DNA from: Puniceibacterium antarcticum
Lineage (GTDB): Bacteria > Pseudomonadota > Alphaproteobacteria > Rhodobacterales > Rhodobacteraceae
NCBI RefSeq assembly: GCF_002760615.1
Contig: NZ_AWWI01000121.1
Span: 62,001 to 126,000 of the forward strand
Reading direction: 5' to 3'
Length of the DNA stretch: 64,000 nucleotides
Position numbers and translations under genes: made by a program. This document shows, piece after piece, positions 8,099 to 17,684 of this stretch (the stretch's first letter is position 1; every line of letters begins with the position of its first letter). Below the pieces are notes generated by a model. It made no database searches. It was not told the DNA's origin and saw only the letters and a program-made list of their open reading frames with translations.

Positions 8099-9585
8099 TG
8101 CCGGATCTGACCAAGCTCAAGATTTCCGAGGCGCGCGATGCGCTGCGCAAGGGGGATCTGACCTCGGTTGCGCTGACCGAGGCCTGTCTGTCTGCCATCG
8201 AAGGGGCCGGCGCGCTGAACGCCTTTGTGCACAAGACGCCTGATCTGGCGCTGGAGCAGGCCAAGGCGGCTGATGCGCGGATCAAAGCTGGTGAAAGCCC
8301 GGACCTCTGCGGTATTCCGCTGGGGATCAAGGATCTGTTCTGCACCAAGGGTGTGCCGAGCCAGGCGGCGAGCCGCATTCTGCAGGGGTTCAAGCCCGAG
8401 TATGAAAGCACCGTGACCAGCCAGCTGTTTGATGCGGGCGCGGTCATGCTGGGCAAGCTCAACATGGATGAATTCGCCATGGGCTCGTCCAACGAGACCT
8501 CGGCCTATGGCAATGCGGTCAACCCGTGGCGGCGCAGCGACGACGATACGGCACTGACCCCGGGCGGCTCGTCCGGCGGCTCTGCCTCGGCGGTTGCGGC
8601 AGATCTGTGTCTGGGTGCCACAGGCACCGATACCGGCGGGTCGATACGCCAGCCTGCGGCCTTTGTCGGCATCACTGGGATCAAGCCGACCTACGGGCGC
8701 TGTTCGCGCTGGGGGATCGTGGCCTTTGCCTCTTCGCTCGATCAGGCGGGGCCGATGACCAAAGATGTGCGCGACGCGGCGATCATGCTGCAGGGCATGT
8801 GCGGCTTTGACCCGAAGGATTCCACATCCGCCGATCTGGCGGTGCCGGATTTCGAGGCGATGCTGACCGGCGACATCCGCGGCAAGAAGATCGGTATCCC
8901 GCGTGAGTATCGCATGGACGGCATGCCGCAGGAGATCGAGGCGCTCTGGGCTGAGGGCACCAAGATGCTGAAGGATGCAGGTGCCGAGATCGTCGATATC
9001 TCTTTGCCGCATACGAAATACGCGCTGCCTGCGTATTATGTGATTGCTCCGGCCGAGGCATCTTCGAACCTCGCGCGGTATGACGGAGTGCGCTATGGCC
9101 ACCGTGCGCAGCTGGGGCAGGGTGACGGCATCACCGAGATGTATGAAAAGACCCGCGCCGAAGGCTTTGGCCCCGAGGTACAGCGCCGAGTGATGATCGG
9201 CACCTACGTGTTGTCAGCAGGCTTTTATGACGCGTATTACAATCGCGCCCGCAAGGTACGCACATTGATCAAGCGCGACTTTGAAACCGTCTTTGCCGAT
9301 GGCATCGACGCGATCCTGACGCCTGCGACACCGTCGGCGGCCTTTGGTCTGGGTGAGATGAGCCATGCGGACCCGGTTCAGATGTATCTGAATGATGTTT
9401 TCACCGTCACCGTGAACCTTGCGGGGCTTCCAGGCGTTTGTGTTCCGGCGGGTTTGGACAAGCAGGGGTTGCCGCTGGGGCTGCAACTGATCGGGCGGCC
9501 CTGGGAAGAGGGCGATTTGTTGAACACGGCCTATGCTCTTGAGCAGGCTGCGGGTTTTGTCGCAAAGCCTGCCAAATGGTGGTAA
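8095..9585 (+). CDS. gatA: Asp-tRNA(Asn)/Glu-tRNA(Gln) amidotransferase subunit A
   Basis: A 496-residue amidase-signature subunit that releases ammonia from glutamine for the GatCAB complex. The Ser-cisSer-Lys triad region is visible: [10 protein letters not shown] gives the lysine near residue 79. [13 protein letters not shown] and [12 protein letters not shown] (about residues 155-184) carry the two serines. The C-terminal segment [12 protein letters not shown] and the final LEQAAGF...KWW are typical. Translation can start at either of two adjacent ATGs (8095 or 8098), overlapping the end of gatC. The length matches the family. Confidence 0.96.
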   Translation: MMPDLTKLKISEARDALRKGDLTSVALTEACLSAIEGAGALNAFVHKTPDLALEQAKAADARIKAGESPDLCGIPLGIKDLFCTKGVPSQAASRILQGFKPEYESTVTSQLFDAGAVMLGKLNMDEFAMGSSNETSAYGNAVNPWRRSDDDTALTPGGSSGGSASAVAADLCLGATGTDTGGSIRQPAAFVGITGIKPTYGRCSRWGIVAFASSLDQAGPMTKDVRDAAIMLQGMCGFDPKDSTSADLAVPDFEAMLTGDIRGKKIGIPREYRMDGMPQEIEALWAEGTKMLKDAGAEIVDISLPHTKYALPAYYVIAPAEASSNLARYDGVRYGHRAQLGQGDGITEMYEKTRAEGFGPEVQRRVMIGTYVLSAGFYDAYYNRARKVRTLIKRDFETVFADGIDAILTPATPSAAFGLGEMSHADPVQMYLNDVFTVTVNLAGLPGVCVPAGLDKQGLPLGLQLIGRPWEEGDLLNTAYALEQAAGFVAKPAKWW

Positions 9586-9608
9586 GAGGCGGCTTGGGGA
9601 CGCAAAGG

Positions 9609-10292
9609 ATGACAGGACGGATGAAACAGTTTCTCTTATGTGGTGTGGCGGCGCTGACGCTGGCGGGTTGTGCCGGATCTGGCACTGATATCAGCGATCG
9701 TCAGGCCCGCCGCGAGGCAGAGCTGCTGGGCAATGCGCAGGACAGCGGTCAGGGCGGCTTTGTTCCGGCACCGGCCGGGGTGATGTCCTCGAATCTTGAT
9801 AATGGCGATCCGGCGATTGCCGCGGCTGAATCCGCGCTGGGCGGATCGACTTTCAGCAGCGCGGGGTCCAATCTGGAGCCGCAGGTGGCGACCAATGCGG
9901 CCGGCATTTCGCAAGAGAACAACTTTGATGCCGTGTCGGGTGAGCGGGACATCGCAGCCGATGCCGCGATGATTGCACGCAACCGCGCGCAGTATCAGGT
10001 GATCCAGCCCACGGCGCTGCCCAGCCGGGCGGGGGCCAGCGGGCCCAATATCGTCGCCTATGCGCTGAACACCTCGAATTCCATCGGCACGCCGCTTTAC
10101 ACCCGCTCGGTGTTCAAATCCGAAACAAAGGCTGCGCGCGCCTGTGCGGGCTATGCTTCGCCCGATCTGGCGCAGGAGGCGTTTCTGGCTGCGGGTGGCC
10201 CCGAGCGGGACCGCTATAGCCTCGATCCCGATGGTGACGGCTATGCCTGCGCCTGGGATCCGAGCCCCTATCGCGCGGTCCGCAGGAACTGA
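9609..10292 (+). CDS. lipoprotein with C-terminal Excalibur-type calcium-binding motif
   Basis: A predicted outer-membrane or periplasmic lipoprotein of about 227 residues. The N-terminus MTGRMKQFLLCGVAALTLAGC has a lipobox (LAGC). The ATG at 9621 is an equally good start. The middle is low-complexity and rich in Ala, Ser, Asn and Gln. The C-terminus carries ARACAGYASPDLAQEAF and then SLDPDGDGYACAWDPSPYR, an Excalibur-like motif (D-x-D-G-D-G-x-A-C) expected to bind calcium. Its stop codon overlaps the apparent start region of the amidase gene that follows, so both probably act in the envelope and are co-expressed. Confidence 0.75.
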   Translation: MTGRMKQFLLCGVAALTLAGCAGSGTDISDRQARREAELLGNAQDSGQGGFVPAPAGVMSSNLDNGDPAIAAAESALGGSTFSSAGSNLEPQVATNAAGISQENNFDAVSGERDIAADAAMIARNRAQYQVIQPTALPSRAGASGPNIVAYALNTSNSIGTPLYTRSVFKSETKAARACAGYASPDLAQEAFLAAGGPERDRYSLDPDGDGYACAWDPSPYRAVRRN

Positions 10293-10948
10293 CGGCGCTC
10301 TGGCATCCCTCGCCGAATTGCGGTCCGCGTCGGGATGGCGCGGTACCGTCTTTGGTGGTGATCCACTATACAGCGATGCAAACGGCAATCGCGGCGCGGG
10401 ATCGCTTGTGTGATCCGCAGGCAGAGGTGTCGGCGCATTACGTGATCTGCCCCAAGGGGCAGATCTGGCATCTGGTGGCCGAAGAGCAGCGCGCCTGGCA
10501 TGCCGGGGCGGGGCAGTGGGGCACGGTCAGGGACGTCAATTCCCATTCTATCGGGATCGAGCTGGCCAATACCGGCGCGCAACCCTTTTCAGAACCGCAG
10601 ATGGCGGTGCTGGACGATCTGTTGATCGGTATCCAGACGCGCTGGGGCATCGCGCCTAAAGGTGTGATCGGCCATGCGGATATGGCGCTGGGGCGCAAGA
10701 TCGATCCGGGTCCAAGGTTCGACTGGCGGCGGCTGGCGCGTCTGGGGTTATCCATCTGGCCCGAAGTCCGCGCTGGTGGAGATTTTTACCGCGATGCTCA
10801 GCGTTTTGGCTATGCTCTGCCTGAGGGGGGTGAAGCGCTGTTGTTGCAGGCCTTCCGTGAGCGGTTTCGCCCCGGGGCGGGCGGCGCGGTTTGCGACGCT
10901 GACACGGCCCTCATGGCCGATCTTGCTGCGCGCTGGCCTGCGGGCTGA
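10289..10948 (+). CDS. N-acetylmuramoyl-L-alanine amidase, AmiD/Amidase_2 family, probable CTG start
   Basis: A peptidoglycan amidase of the zinc-dependent Amidase_2 (PGRP-like) family. The metal ligands appear in VVIHYTAM, in AWHAGAGQWG and in GVIGHADMALGRKIDPGPRFDW. The region LWHPSPNCGPRRDGAVPS just before VVIHYTAM belongs to the family N-terminus and is in frame. However, no ATG, GTG or TTG lies between the upstream stop (10235) and TTG 10352. CTG at 10289 overlaps the preceding TGA as CTGA and would give LTALWHPSPN..., the expected family start. Starting at TTG 10352 would delete this conserved segment. I see no signal peptide. The call of the family is secure; the start is inferred. Confidence 0.82.
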   Translation: MTALWHPSPNCGPRRDGAVPSLVVIHYTAMQTAIAARDRLCDPQAEVSAHYVICPKGQIWHLVAEEQRAWHAGAGQWGTVRDVNSHSIGIELANTGAQPFSEPQMAVLDDLLIGIQTRWGIAPKGVIGHADMALGRKIDPGPRFDWRRLARLGLSIWPEVRAGGDFYRDAQRFGYALPEGGEALLLQAFRERFRPGAGGAVCDADTALMADLAARWPAG

Positions 10949-10969
10949 GGCAGGGCCTGTCAGCTGCCG

Positions 10970-12370
10970 CTATTCCAGCTCGTAAGGTAGTACGCCGCGC
11001 CGGTTGGGCGTGACATAGAGCCTGCGTTCCAGGGGGGGGACAGAGCGCTGATGGCAGCTTGTCCGCTCACAGATGCGGCACGAGATCCCGATGGGTTCGA
11101 ACGCGGCATCGCGGTCCAGATCCATCCCATCGGCGTAGACCATAGCGCGGGCATGTTTCACTTCGCACCCCAGAGCAATCGCGTAGCGCCGTACCGGGGC
11201 ACCAAAATGGCCGCCGGGTTTGCTCACATCCCGCGCGAGGCTGATATAGCGCACGCCATCCGGGGTTTCTGCCAGCTGGCGCAGGAACTGCCCGGGCGTT
11301 TCAAATGCCCCGTGCACGTTCCACAGCGGGCAGGCCCCGCCAAAGCGGGCAAATTGCAGCCGAGTCGAGGAATGGCGCTTGGTGATTGTGCCAGCCTGAT
11401 CGACGCGCACAAAGAAAAAGGGAATTCCCTTGGCGCCGGGACGCTGTAGTGTGGACAGCCGATGCGCCACCTGTTCGATCGAGGCGCCAAACAGCGTGGC
11501 GAGGCGTTCGAGATCGTGGCGCGTGTCCTGTGCGGCGCGCAGGAAGGCAGCATAGGGCATCATCGCCGCCCCGGCAAAGTAGTTCGCAAGGCCGATCTTG
11601 GCGATGCTGCGCGCCGCCTCGGTCTGGAACTTGGCCAGATCCAGCGTTGCCTCCAGCGGCAGATCCTGACGCAGCAGCGCCACCTGCAGCAGCAGCTGAA
11701 AGGTCTGGGTTTCGGGCGGGGCAAGGGTGGACAGGGTCAGAACCCCGGTCTTTGGATCGAACTGCCGCAGGGGGCTGGTGTGGTCAAAGCGCACAGTGAT
11801 GCCCTTGCGCGCCAGGCGGGCGATGGTGGCGCTGCGAATGTCGCCTTCGCCCTGCAGCAGATCAGCAAAGCGTTCGGCCGTGCGGTCCACCGCATCGATG
11901 TAATTGTCGCAATAGTGGAAGAAGTCGCGCACCTCTTCCCAGGGGCTGGGTTGCAGTTGTGCGCCTTCGCGCCCCAAAGCCTCGTCCAGACTGGCAAGGC
12001 GTTCATGGGTTTGGCGGTACGCCTTGTGCAATTCCAGAAAGGCGCGGGCAAAGGCAGGGGCGTTTGAGGCTGTCAGGCGCAGATCGGCCAAGGGCGGCGC
12101 GGCATCGCCGAACACCGGATCTGCCAACGCCTCTCGCATGTCGCTGACCAGCCGTTCGGAATCGCCTTGGCCCAGTTCGGTGACGTCCAGACCGAATTCT
12201 TGCGCCAGCGCCAGAACCACCGTCGTGCTGACCGGGCGATTGTTATTTTCCATCTGGTTGAGATAGGGCAGCGAGACGCCCAGTTTGGTTGCAAAATCCT
12301 TTTGCGTGAGGCTGAGCCGCGTGCGGATCTCGCGCAGCTTGGCGCCGGCGTAAAGCTTTCTGGCGGACAT
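10970..12370 (-). CDS. pccR: short-chain fatty acyl-CoA regulator PccR (XRE family)
   Basis: A 466-residue regulator. It has an N-terminal XRE helix-turn-helix (residues about 8-62, with LSLTQKDFATKLGVSLPYLNQ), a central IrrE-N-like domain and a C-terminal cysteine-containing segment (ISCRICERTSCHQR). This is the architecture of the ScfR family, whose member PccR controls propionyl-CoA carboxylase in Rhodobacter sphaeroides. The context fits: pccB, pccA and methylmalonyl-CoA mutase follow nearby. Two TTTGCAAA palindromes lie 10-40 bases upstream of its start, which suggests autoregulation. A transporter gene separates it from pccB. The ligand is inferred to be a short acyl-CoA from family knowledge. 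Confidence 0.9.
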   Translation of the reverse strand: MSARKLYAGAKLREIRTRLSLTQKDFATKLGVSLPYLNQMENNNRPVSTTVVLALAQEFGLDVTELGQGDSERLVSDMREALADPVFGDAAPPLADLRLTASNAPAFARAFLELHKAYRQTHERLASLDEALGREGAQLQPSPWEEVRDFFHYCDNYIDAVDRTAERFADLLQGEGDIRSATIARLARKGITVRFDHTSPLRQFDPKTGVLTLSTLAPPETQTFQLLLQVALLRQDLPLEATLDLAKFQTEAARSIAKIGLANYFAGAAMMPYAAFLRAAQDTRHDLERLATLFGASIEQVAHRLSTLQRPGAKGIPFFFVRVDQAGTITKRHSSTRLQFARFGGACPLWNVHGAFETPGQFLRQLAETPDGVRYISLARDVSKPGGHFGAPVRRYAIALGCEVKHARAMVYADGMDLDRDAAFEPIGISCRICERTSCHQRSVPPLERRLYVTPNRRGVLPYELE

Positions 12371-12380
12371 CGCGGGATCC

Positions 12381-12410
12381 TTTGCAAACCTGCTGTGTCA
12401 GGTTTGCAAA
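12381..12410. promoter_or_regulatory. paired TTTGCAAA palindromes upstream of pccR
   Basis: Two perfect 8-bp palindromes TTTGCAAA (12381-12388 and 12403-12410) sit in the 44-base gap between the transporter stop and the pccR start. Their centres are 22 bp apart, about two helical turns. TTTGCAAA is, as I recall it, the core of the PccR/ScfR binding site. This arrangement is best read as an autoregulatory operator; its placement so near the start codon would favour repression. Confidence 0.7.
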
Positions 12411-12414
12411 GAAG

Positions 12415-13641
12415 TCAGGCTGGGTCCAGCCCTATCAGCTGCTTTTCGCGCCAGATCACGAAGCGGATGCAGACAACGGCCAGCAGGCTTGTCACGAACA
12501 TGATCCAAAGCAGCGGCCAGGCACCAGTTCCGGGTTGTAGCAGCGCACCGGCCAGCGCGGACAGGGCCGCGCCGCCGCCGATCATGATCGCGCCGCCAAG
12601 GCCGCTGGCTGTGCCGGCGAGATGCGGACGCACCGACAGCATGCCCGCCGTGGCATTTGGGATCGACATGCCGTTGCCAAGGCCGACAAAAATCATGAGG
12701 CCGAAGAAGGTTTCGACCGTGCCAAGGCCGAGGGCCAGCACCAGCAGGTTCAGGCCAATCCCGAGGGCGTTGAACAGGGTGCCCCAGTAGACCATCCGGT
12801 TCACGCCGACGCTGGTGGAATAGCGCCCGGACAGGAAGTTGCCCGCGAAATACCCGATGGCGGGCGCACCAAAGTAAAGGCCCAGAGCAGAGGGGCTGAG
12901 GGAAAACACCACCGAGCCGACAAAAGGAGCACCGCCCAGATAGGCAAAGAACGCGCCCGAAGCAAAACCGGAGGCCAGCGCATAGCCCCAGAATCGCGGG
13001 GCGCGCAGCAGTTCAGGGTATTCGCGGAACTGCTGGCCCAGTGTCAGGGTGCTTTTCGTGGCCGTCTCGCCCAGATCGCGCCAGGTGAGCCATAGCAGCC
13101 CGAGGCCAAGGACCAGCAGCAGCCAAAAGGTGGATTGCCAGCCAAAAGCTTCGTCCAGCAGGCCGCCGATGGCGGGACCGATCATCGGCACCACCGACAC
13201 GCCCATGGTGACATAGCCGATCATCGACGCGGCCTGTTCCTGTGGAACCATATCGCGCACCACGGCCCGTGACAGCACCATTGCAGAGACGATCACCGCC
13301 TGCAGCATGCGGAAGGTCAGGAACACATAGACGTCCCGCGCCAGAAGACAGCCCAAAGTGGCGACACAGAAGATCGCAATACCGCCCAGCAGCACGGGGC
13401 GGCGGCCGAGCTTGTCCGAAATCGGGCCGATGAACACCTGCAGCAGGGCGTTCACCGCCAGATAGATCGCCACAGAGAGCTGCATCAACCGGTATTCGGT
13501 GTCGAAGAACTCGGTCATATGCGGCAGGCTGGGCAGAAAAACGTTCATCGCCAATGCCGATAATCCTGCGAGCAGGATCAAGGTCGAGATATGGGGCGGC
13601 GTGGAGCGGTCCAGAAACCGGACGATCGGAGTATCTTGCAT
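12415..13641 (-). CDS. multidrug effflux MFS transporter, Bcr/CflA family
   Basis: A 408-residue inner-membrane protein with about 12 transmembrane segments, of the drug:H+ antiporter-1 (Bcr/CflA) group. The loop 2-3 signature GPISDKLGRRPVLLGG and the motif-C-like stretch VVPMIGPAIGGLLDEAFGW are clear. The start is taken at the ATG giving MQDTPIVRFLDRS. The longer open frame to 13818 would cross the operator-rich promoter region. It lies between pccR and pccB, divergent from pccB, and shares the 13642-13816 interval. It may therefore respond to PccR and could export an organic acid or another compound rather than a drug; that is inference. Confidence 0.87.
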   Translation of the reverse strand: MQDTPIVRFLDRSTPPHISTLILLAGLSALAMNVFLPSLPHMTEFFDTEYRLMQLSVAIYLAVNALLQVFIGPISDKLGRRPVLLGGIAIFCVATLGCLLARDVYVFLTFRMLQAVIVSAMVLSRAVVRDMVPQEQAASMIGYVTMGVSVVPMIGPAIGGLLDEAFGWQSTFWLLLVLGLGLLWLTWRDLGETATKSTLTLGQQFREYPELLRAPRFWGYALASGFASGAFFAYLGGAPFVGSVVFSLSPSALGLYFGAPAIGYFAGNFLSGRYSTSVGVNRMVYWGTLFNALGIGLNLLVLALGLGTVETFFGLMIFVGLGNGMSIPNATAGMLSVRPHLAGTASGLGGAIMIGGGAALSALAGALLQPGTGAWPLLWIMFVTSLLAVVCIRFVIWREKQLIGLDPA

Positions 13642-13684
13642 CTGCAGCGACTTAAGCCGATGCTGAGGCCATGTCCAATGACAG

Positions 13685-13758
13685 GTTGCAAAAAGCAGCG
13701 AATATGCAAATTTGCATTTTGCATTATGTCTCGTCTCCAAAGTTTGCAAATTTGCTAA
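13685..13758. promoter_or_regulatory. array of TTTGCAAA-like sites in the MFS/pccB divergent promoter
   Basis: The divergent promoter contains a perfect TTTGCAAA (13743-13750) directly followed by TTTGCTAA (13751-13758). A 14-bp perfect palindrome, ATGCAAATTTGCAT, lies at 13704-13717, and a GTTGCAAA site at 13685-13692. These resemble the two perfect sites before pccR. The cluster lies 59-132 bases upstream of pccB, where a PccR activator would sit, and it also covers the likely promoter of the divergent transporter. Confidence 0.7.
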
Positions 13759-13816
13759 AAGACACTTGAGCCAAGTCTCAGGCCCTGTATTTTCTGCCCA
13801 AACGAGGGAGACCACC

Positions 13817-15349
<1,533 letters not shown>

Positions 15350-15378
15350 TGCCCTGTTTCTGATGGATTTTATACGCA

Positions 15379-15828
15379 ATGCCCCGGTGGCAAGAGGCCG
15401 ATGTGACTGACGTTATCAAATCTCTGGATGTGTCGCGCGCTGATGGCGCGCAGATGCCGCTGGCGCAAACCGGCGTGCGTCTGCGCGACGGCTGGTATGT
15501 GACCCGTATTGCGGGCAGCTATACTCTGTCGCGCCACTTGCCCGCCCGGTTTGACCTCTGCGCCAGCACCCGTTTGCCCCGGGTGAAGGCCAGCCGACTG
15601 GCGCGGCAGATCCGGCAGGACCTCTGGCGCGAATTGCAGGGGTTGCGGGGGTTTTCCCCGGTGGTCGAGGTGTCACAAGACGGCGATAGCGTGTGCGTGC
15701 GTGCCGGGGGGCGACTGATGTCTGGCCCTGCGACAAGGTCTGCTGTGCAGCGGATTGAGGTGCTGTTGAACGATCCGGCGCGCCGTGCACGCTGGTGCAC
15801 TTGGGCGCGGGTTGGGGGGCAGGGCTGA
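15379..15828 (+). CDS. conserved hypothetical protein between pccB and pccA
   Basis: A 149-residue basic protein with no recognisable signal peptide, membrane segment or catalytic motif. It contains VRLRDGWYVTRIAGSYTLS and an arginine-rich helix-like stretch (SRLARQIRQDLWRELQGLRG). The start at 15379 follows pccB by 29 bases, and the stop overlaps the start of the next gene as TGATG. It is thus probably read on the pccB message. I recognise no named family. High coding-like third-position G+C supports it being real. Confidence 0.65.
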   Translation: MPRWQEADVTDVIKSLDVSRADGAQMPLAQTGVRLRDGWYVTRIAGSYTLSRHLPARFDLCASTRLPRVKASRLARQIRQDLWRELQGLRGFSPVVEVSQDGDSVCVRAGGRLMSGPATRSAVQRIEVLLNDPARRARWCTWARVGGQG

Positions 15829-16316
15829 TGTCTTTGAGGCCAGTGCATAGAACCGTGGGCCTGACCCAGTACCGCACGTCCCCAGCGCAAGGCGTTCTGC
15901 AACGGGGGCGCGGCGGCGTCTTTGTCATAATGATGTTGGCAGCGGGTTCTTTGGGGCAAGCCAGTTCTGCGGCGAGTGATGTCACGGAGGAAATCATCAC
16001 CTTGTCATCCGGAGATACCGCGCAGCTTCAGGAAGTGATCGAGGACGCGTCGGGGATGGCACCGGTCGCGCGGTTCCGCTTTGTCGCGCCTTGGGTCGCG
16101 GATGGTGCGGAGTATGACCGCGTGACCGCGGATATGGAGGAGCTGTGTCAAAGCTACGCCTTGGGCAGACTGCCAGATCTGAGGGCGCGCCCATCGCTGA
16201 TCGTGATCTCCCTCTCTCAAGCGCCGACTGACTTTGGCGTGCCCTCGCCTGAGATCACCCAGTTCTTTGAATCTTACAGCCTTAACGATGGTCGCTGCGT
16301 CTGGGAGCCGTTCTGA
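15828..16316 (+). CDS. DUF6497-like protein, probable exported
   Basis: A 162-residue protein starting at the ATG of a TGATG overlap with the preceding gene. A hydrophobic stretch, GVFVIMMLAAGSLGQASSAAS (about residues 31-51), looks like a late signal sequence, so the true start may be internal. The mature part, with LQEVIEDASG, ARFRFVAPWV, DMEELCQSYALGRLPDL, PSLIVISLSQ and a closing ITQFFESYSL...CVWEPF, resembles a small family I know from Rhodobacterales as DUF6497. Two cysteines in the mature part may form a disulfide. The function is unknown. Confidence 0.68.
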   Translation: MSLRPVHRTVGLTQYRTSPAQGVLQRGRGGVFVIMMLAAGSLGQASSAASDVTEEIITLSSGDTAQLQEVIEDASGMAPVARFRFVAPWVADGAEYDRVTADMEELCQSYALGRLPDLRARPSLIVISLSQAPTDFGVPSPEITQFFESYSLNDGRCVWEPF

Positions 16317-16527
16317 TGAGGGTGTGCAGGGAGCCTGAGCGTGAGGCGGTGCCGCTTTGTGAGGCTTTAGGGGCACAGGTTACCCGCTCAGCGGGCATTC
16401 CATTTCTTTTTCGCAATTTTTTCGATAATCGTGGGAACGGTTACATCAGAGTGACCGTTCGAAAAGGACGAGGATTGGCTGGCCCGTCGGGCTATGTCGG
16501 TTCCGTTGAATCTGTCAGGAGTATGAA

Positions 16528-16674
16528 ATGTCCAAGAGCATCAAATTGTTTGCAATGTTCGGCTTTGTCGCCGCGCTGTCTGCATGTGGCCAGCAACAGC
16601 AGGAAGAAGAGTATGTGGTTGTCGCGCCGGAGCCGATCACTGCCGAGCCTGTGTACACTGGTAAGTATAAGTAA
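16528..16674 (+). CDS. small lipoprotein, 48 residues
   Basis: A short gene preceded by CAGGAG with good spacing. It encodes MSKSIKLFAMFGFVAALSAC, a typical lipoprotein signal with the lipobox cysteine at residue 20. A Gln/Glu-rich linker follows, then an acidic/proline tail ending AEPVYTGKYK. The same type of ending (PEPI..EP.YTGKYK) recurs in small Rhodobacterales lipoproteins, which supports it as a real gene despite its size. A hairpin follows 10 bases after the stop. The function is unknown; an envelope location is expected. Confidence 0.75.
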   Translation: MSKSIKLFAMFGFVAALSACGQQQQEEEYVVVAPEPITAEPVYTGKYK

Positions 16675-16683
16675 TAAGACGCC

Positions 16684-16707
16684 GGGACGGGCCCTGAGGC
16701 CTGTCCC
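16684..16707 (+). terminator. hairpin after small lipoprotein gene
   Basis: A 10-bp stem GGGACGGGCC / GGCCTGTCCC with one G-T wobble and a CTGA tetraloop starts 10 bases after the stop codon of the 48-residue lipoprotein gene. There is no strong T-run, so termination efficiency is uncertain. Confidence 0.55.
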
Positions 16708-16764
16708 GCACCGCGCCACCGTTTCCGGCCATTTCATGGTCCTTCAAAAAGAGGAGGGCCGCTT

Positions 16765-17124
16765 TTGCTGAAGCACCGTGGCTTTCCCGGGCGATTGCCC
16801 GGCACAGATTTTCAATTCGTCGTCCGTCGCGCTAACCCGAAGGGCGCAACGCCCCTGACCAAGCGCGAACGCTATGCGGACCGCCGACCACCGGACAAGC
16901 GCGCCGATTTGTGGTTCATGGCGGCGCTTTGGGCGCATTTCGGGGATGAGCCTTTCGAGCGTGGCAATCTGGACGCGGGGCGGCTGAGCTGGCTGTTCGG
17001 GCGCGAAGTGTTGCCCGTGGAAGATCCGTTCGATCCCGAAAGTTATGAGGCATTGCTGGTCATAGACGAGCAGATAGCGCGCCGTTCCTTCCCGGATGCC
17101 TTTGAAAAGGGTCTTTGGACGTGA
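16765..17124 (+). CDS. hypothetical protein, TTG start
   Basis: A 119-residue basic/acidic soluble protein. A very good ribosome site (GAGGAGG, 16751-16757) precedes a TTG at 16765; no ATG is available in frame nearby. The sequence has TKRERYADRRPPDKRADLWFM, ALWAHFGDEPFERGNLDAGRL and a C-terminal DPESYEALLVIDEQIARRSF. I recognise no family. A 151-codon frame on the other strand covers the same DNA, but it lacks an equivalent ribosome site. The position in the pccB-pccA interval and the ribosome site favour this strand. Confidence 0.55.
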   Translation: MLKHRGFPGRLPGTDFQFVVRRANPKGATPLTKRERYADRRPPDKRADLWFMAALWAHFGDEPFERGNLDAGRLSWLFGREVLPVEDPFDPESYEALLVIDEQIARRSFPDAFEKGLWT

Positions 17125-17344
17125 ACCTTCTGCCCCAGCCGATGCAGATGCGCAGCGCGTCGGGGGTGCGTTCTGCCGCCAAACCCGACCGTTGCGCATG
17201 CGTTGGCAGCGGGGCAGAAGGAAAGGCCGCCTACAGGCGGAGCTCCGCCGACGAGATGGGTGTTTTCAGATTTGGCTGGAACAATGCATCACGTTTGAGA
17301 GTTATGCGGTTATCGACAGGCATGAAAAATAGGGAGTCCATTCG

Positions 17345-17551
17345 ATGCGGAACTTTGCAAAACTCACAGCTATTCTCGCTCTCACCGGCCTTGCGGCGTG
17401 TGAAGGTAGTGATCTTGAGCGTGGCGCGCTGGGCGGTGTTGGCGGTTATGCCGTTGACCGTGCCCTTGGCGGTGACGGCACCATCGGCGCGGCTGCGGGT
17501 ATCGCAGCAGGCGTTACCTGTGACAACGTTGCACGGAACGTTTGCCGCTGA
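17345..17551 (+). CDS. small glycine-zipper lipoprotein
   Basis: A 68-residue protein starting MRNFAKLTAILALTGLAAC, a lipoprotein signal with the lipobox cysteine at residue 19. The short mature part is rich in glycine and alanine (LERGALGGVGGYAVDRALGG, TIGAAAGIAAG), resembling small glycine-zipper lipoproteins. It has two more cysteines near the C-terminus. A strong terminator follows, so its transcript is separated from pccA. The function is unknown. Confidence 0.72.
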   Translation: MRNFAKLTAILALTGLAACEGSDLERGALGGVGGYAVDRALGGDGTIGAAAGIAAGVTCDNVARNVCR

Positions 17552-17595
17552 TCTGAGATTCCGGGCCACACGCGGCCCTATCAGACCAATTAAAG

Positions 17596-17627
17596 CCATC
17601 AGAGCCTCGTGCTCTGGTGGTTTTTTT
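17596..17627 (+). terminator. Rho-independent terminator upstream of pccA
   Basis: A 10-bp stem CCATCAGAGC / GCTCTGGTGG (one G-T wobble) with a CTCGT loop is followed immediately by TTTTTTT. This is the most textbook terminator in the window. It ends the transcript of the glycine-zipper lipoprotein and implies that pccA has its own promoter in the remaining 57 bases or relies on read-through. Confidence 0.85.
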
Positions 17628-17684
17628 GTTTGCGATGCTGCGGGATTTCCCGACGGCCAAGACATGCGTTGAAGGGGGACAGGT

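Noticed and set aside
17354-17361. TTTGCAAA upstream of pccA as a third PccR operator
   Set aside because: It lies inside codons 4-6 (Phe-Ala-Lys) of the small lipoprotein gene and before a strong terminator, so a role at pccA is unlikely. A chance match is simpler.
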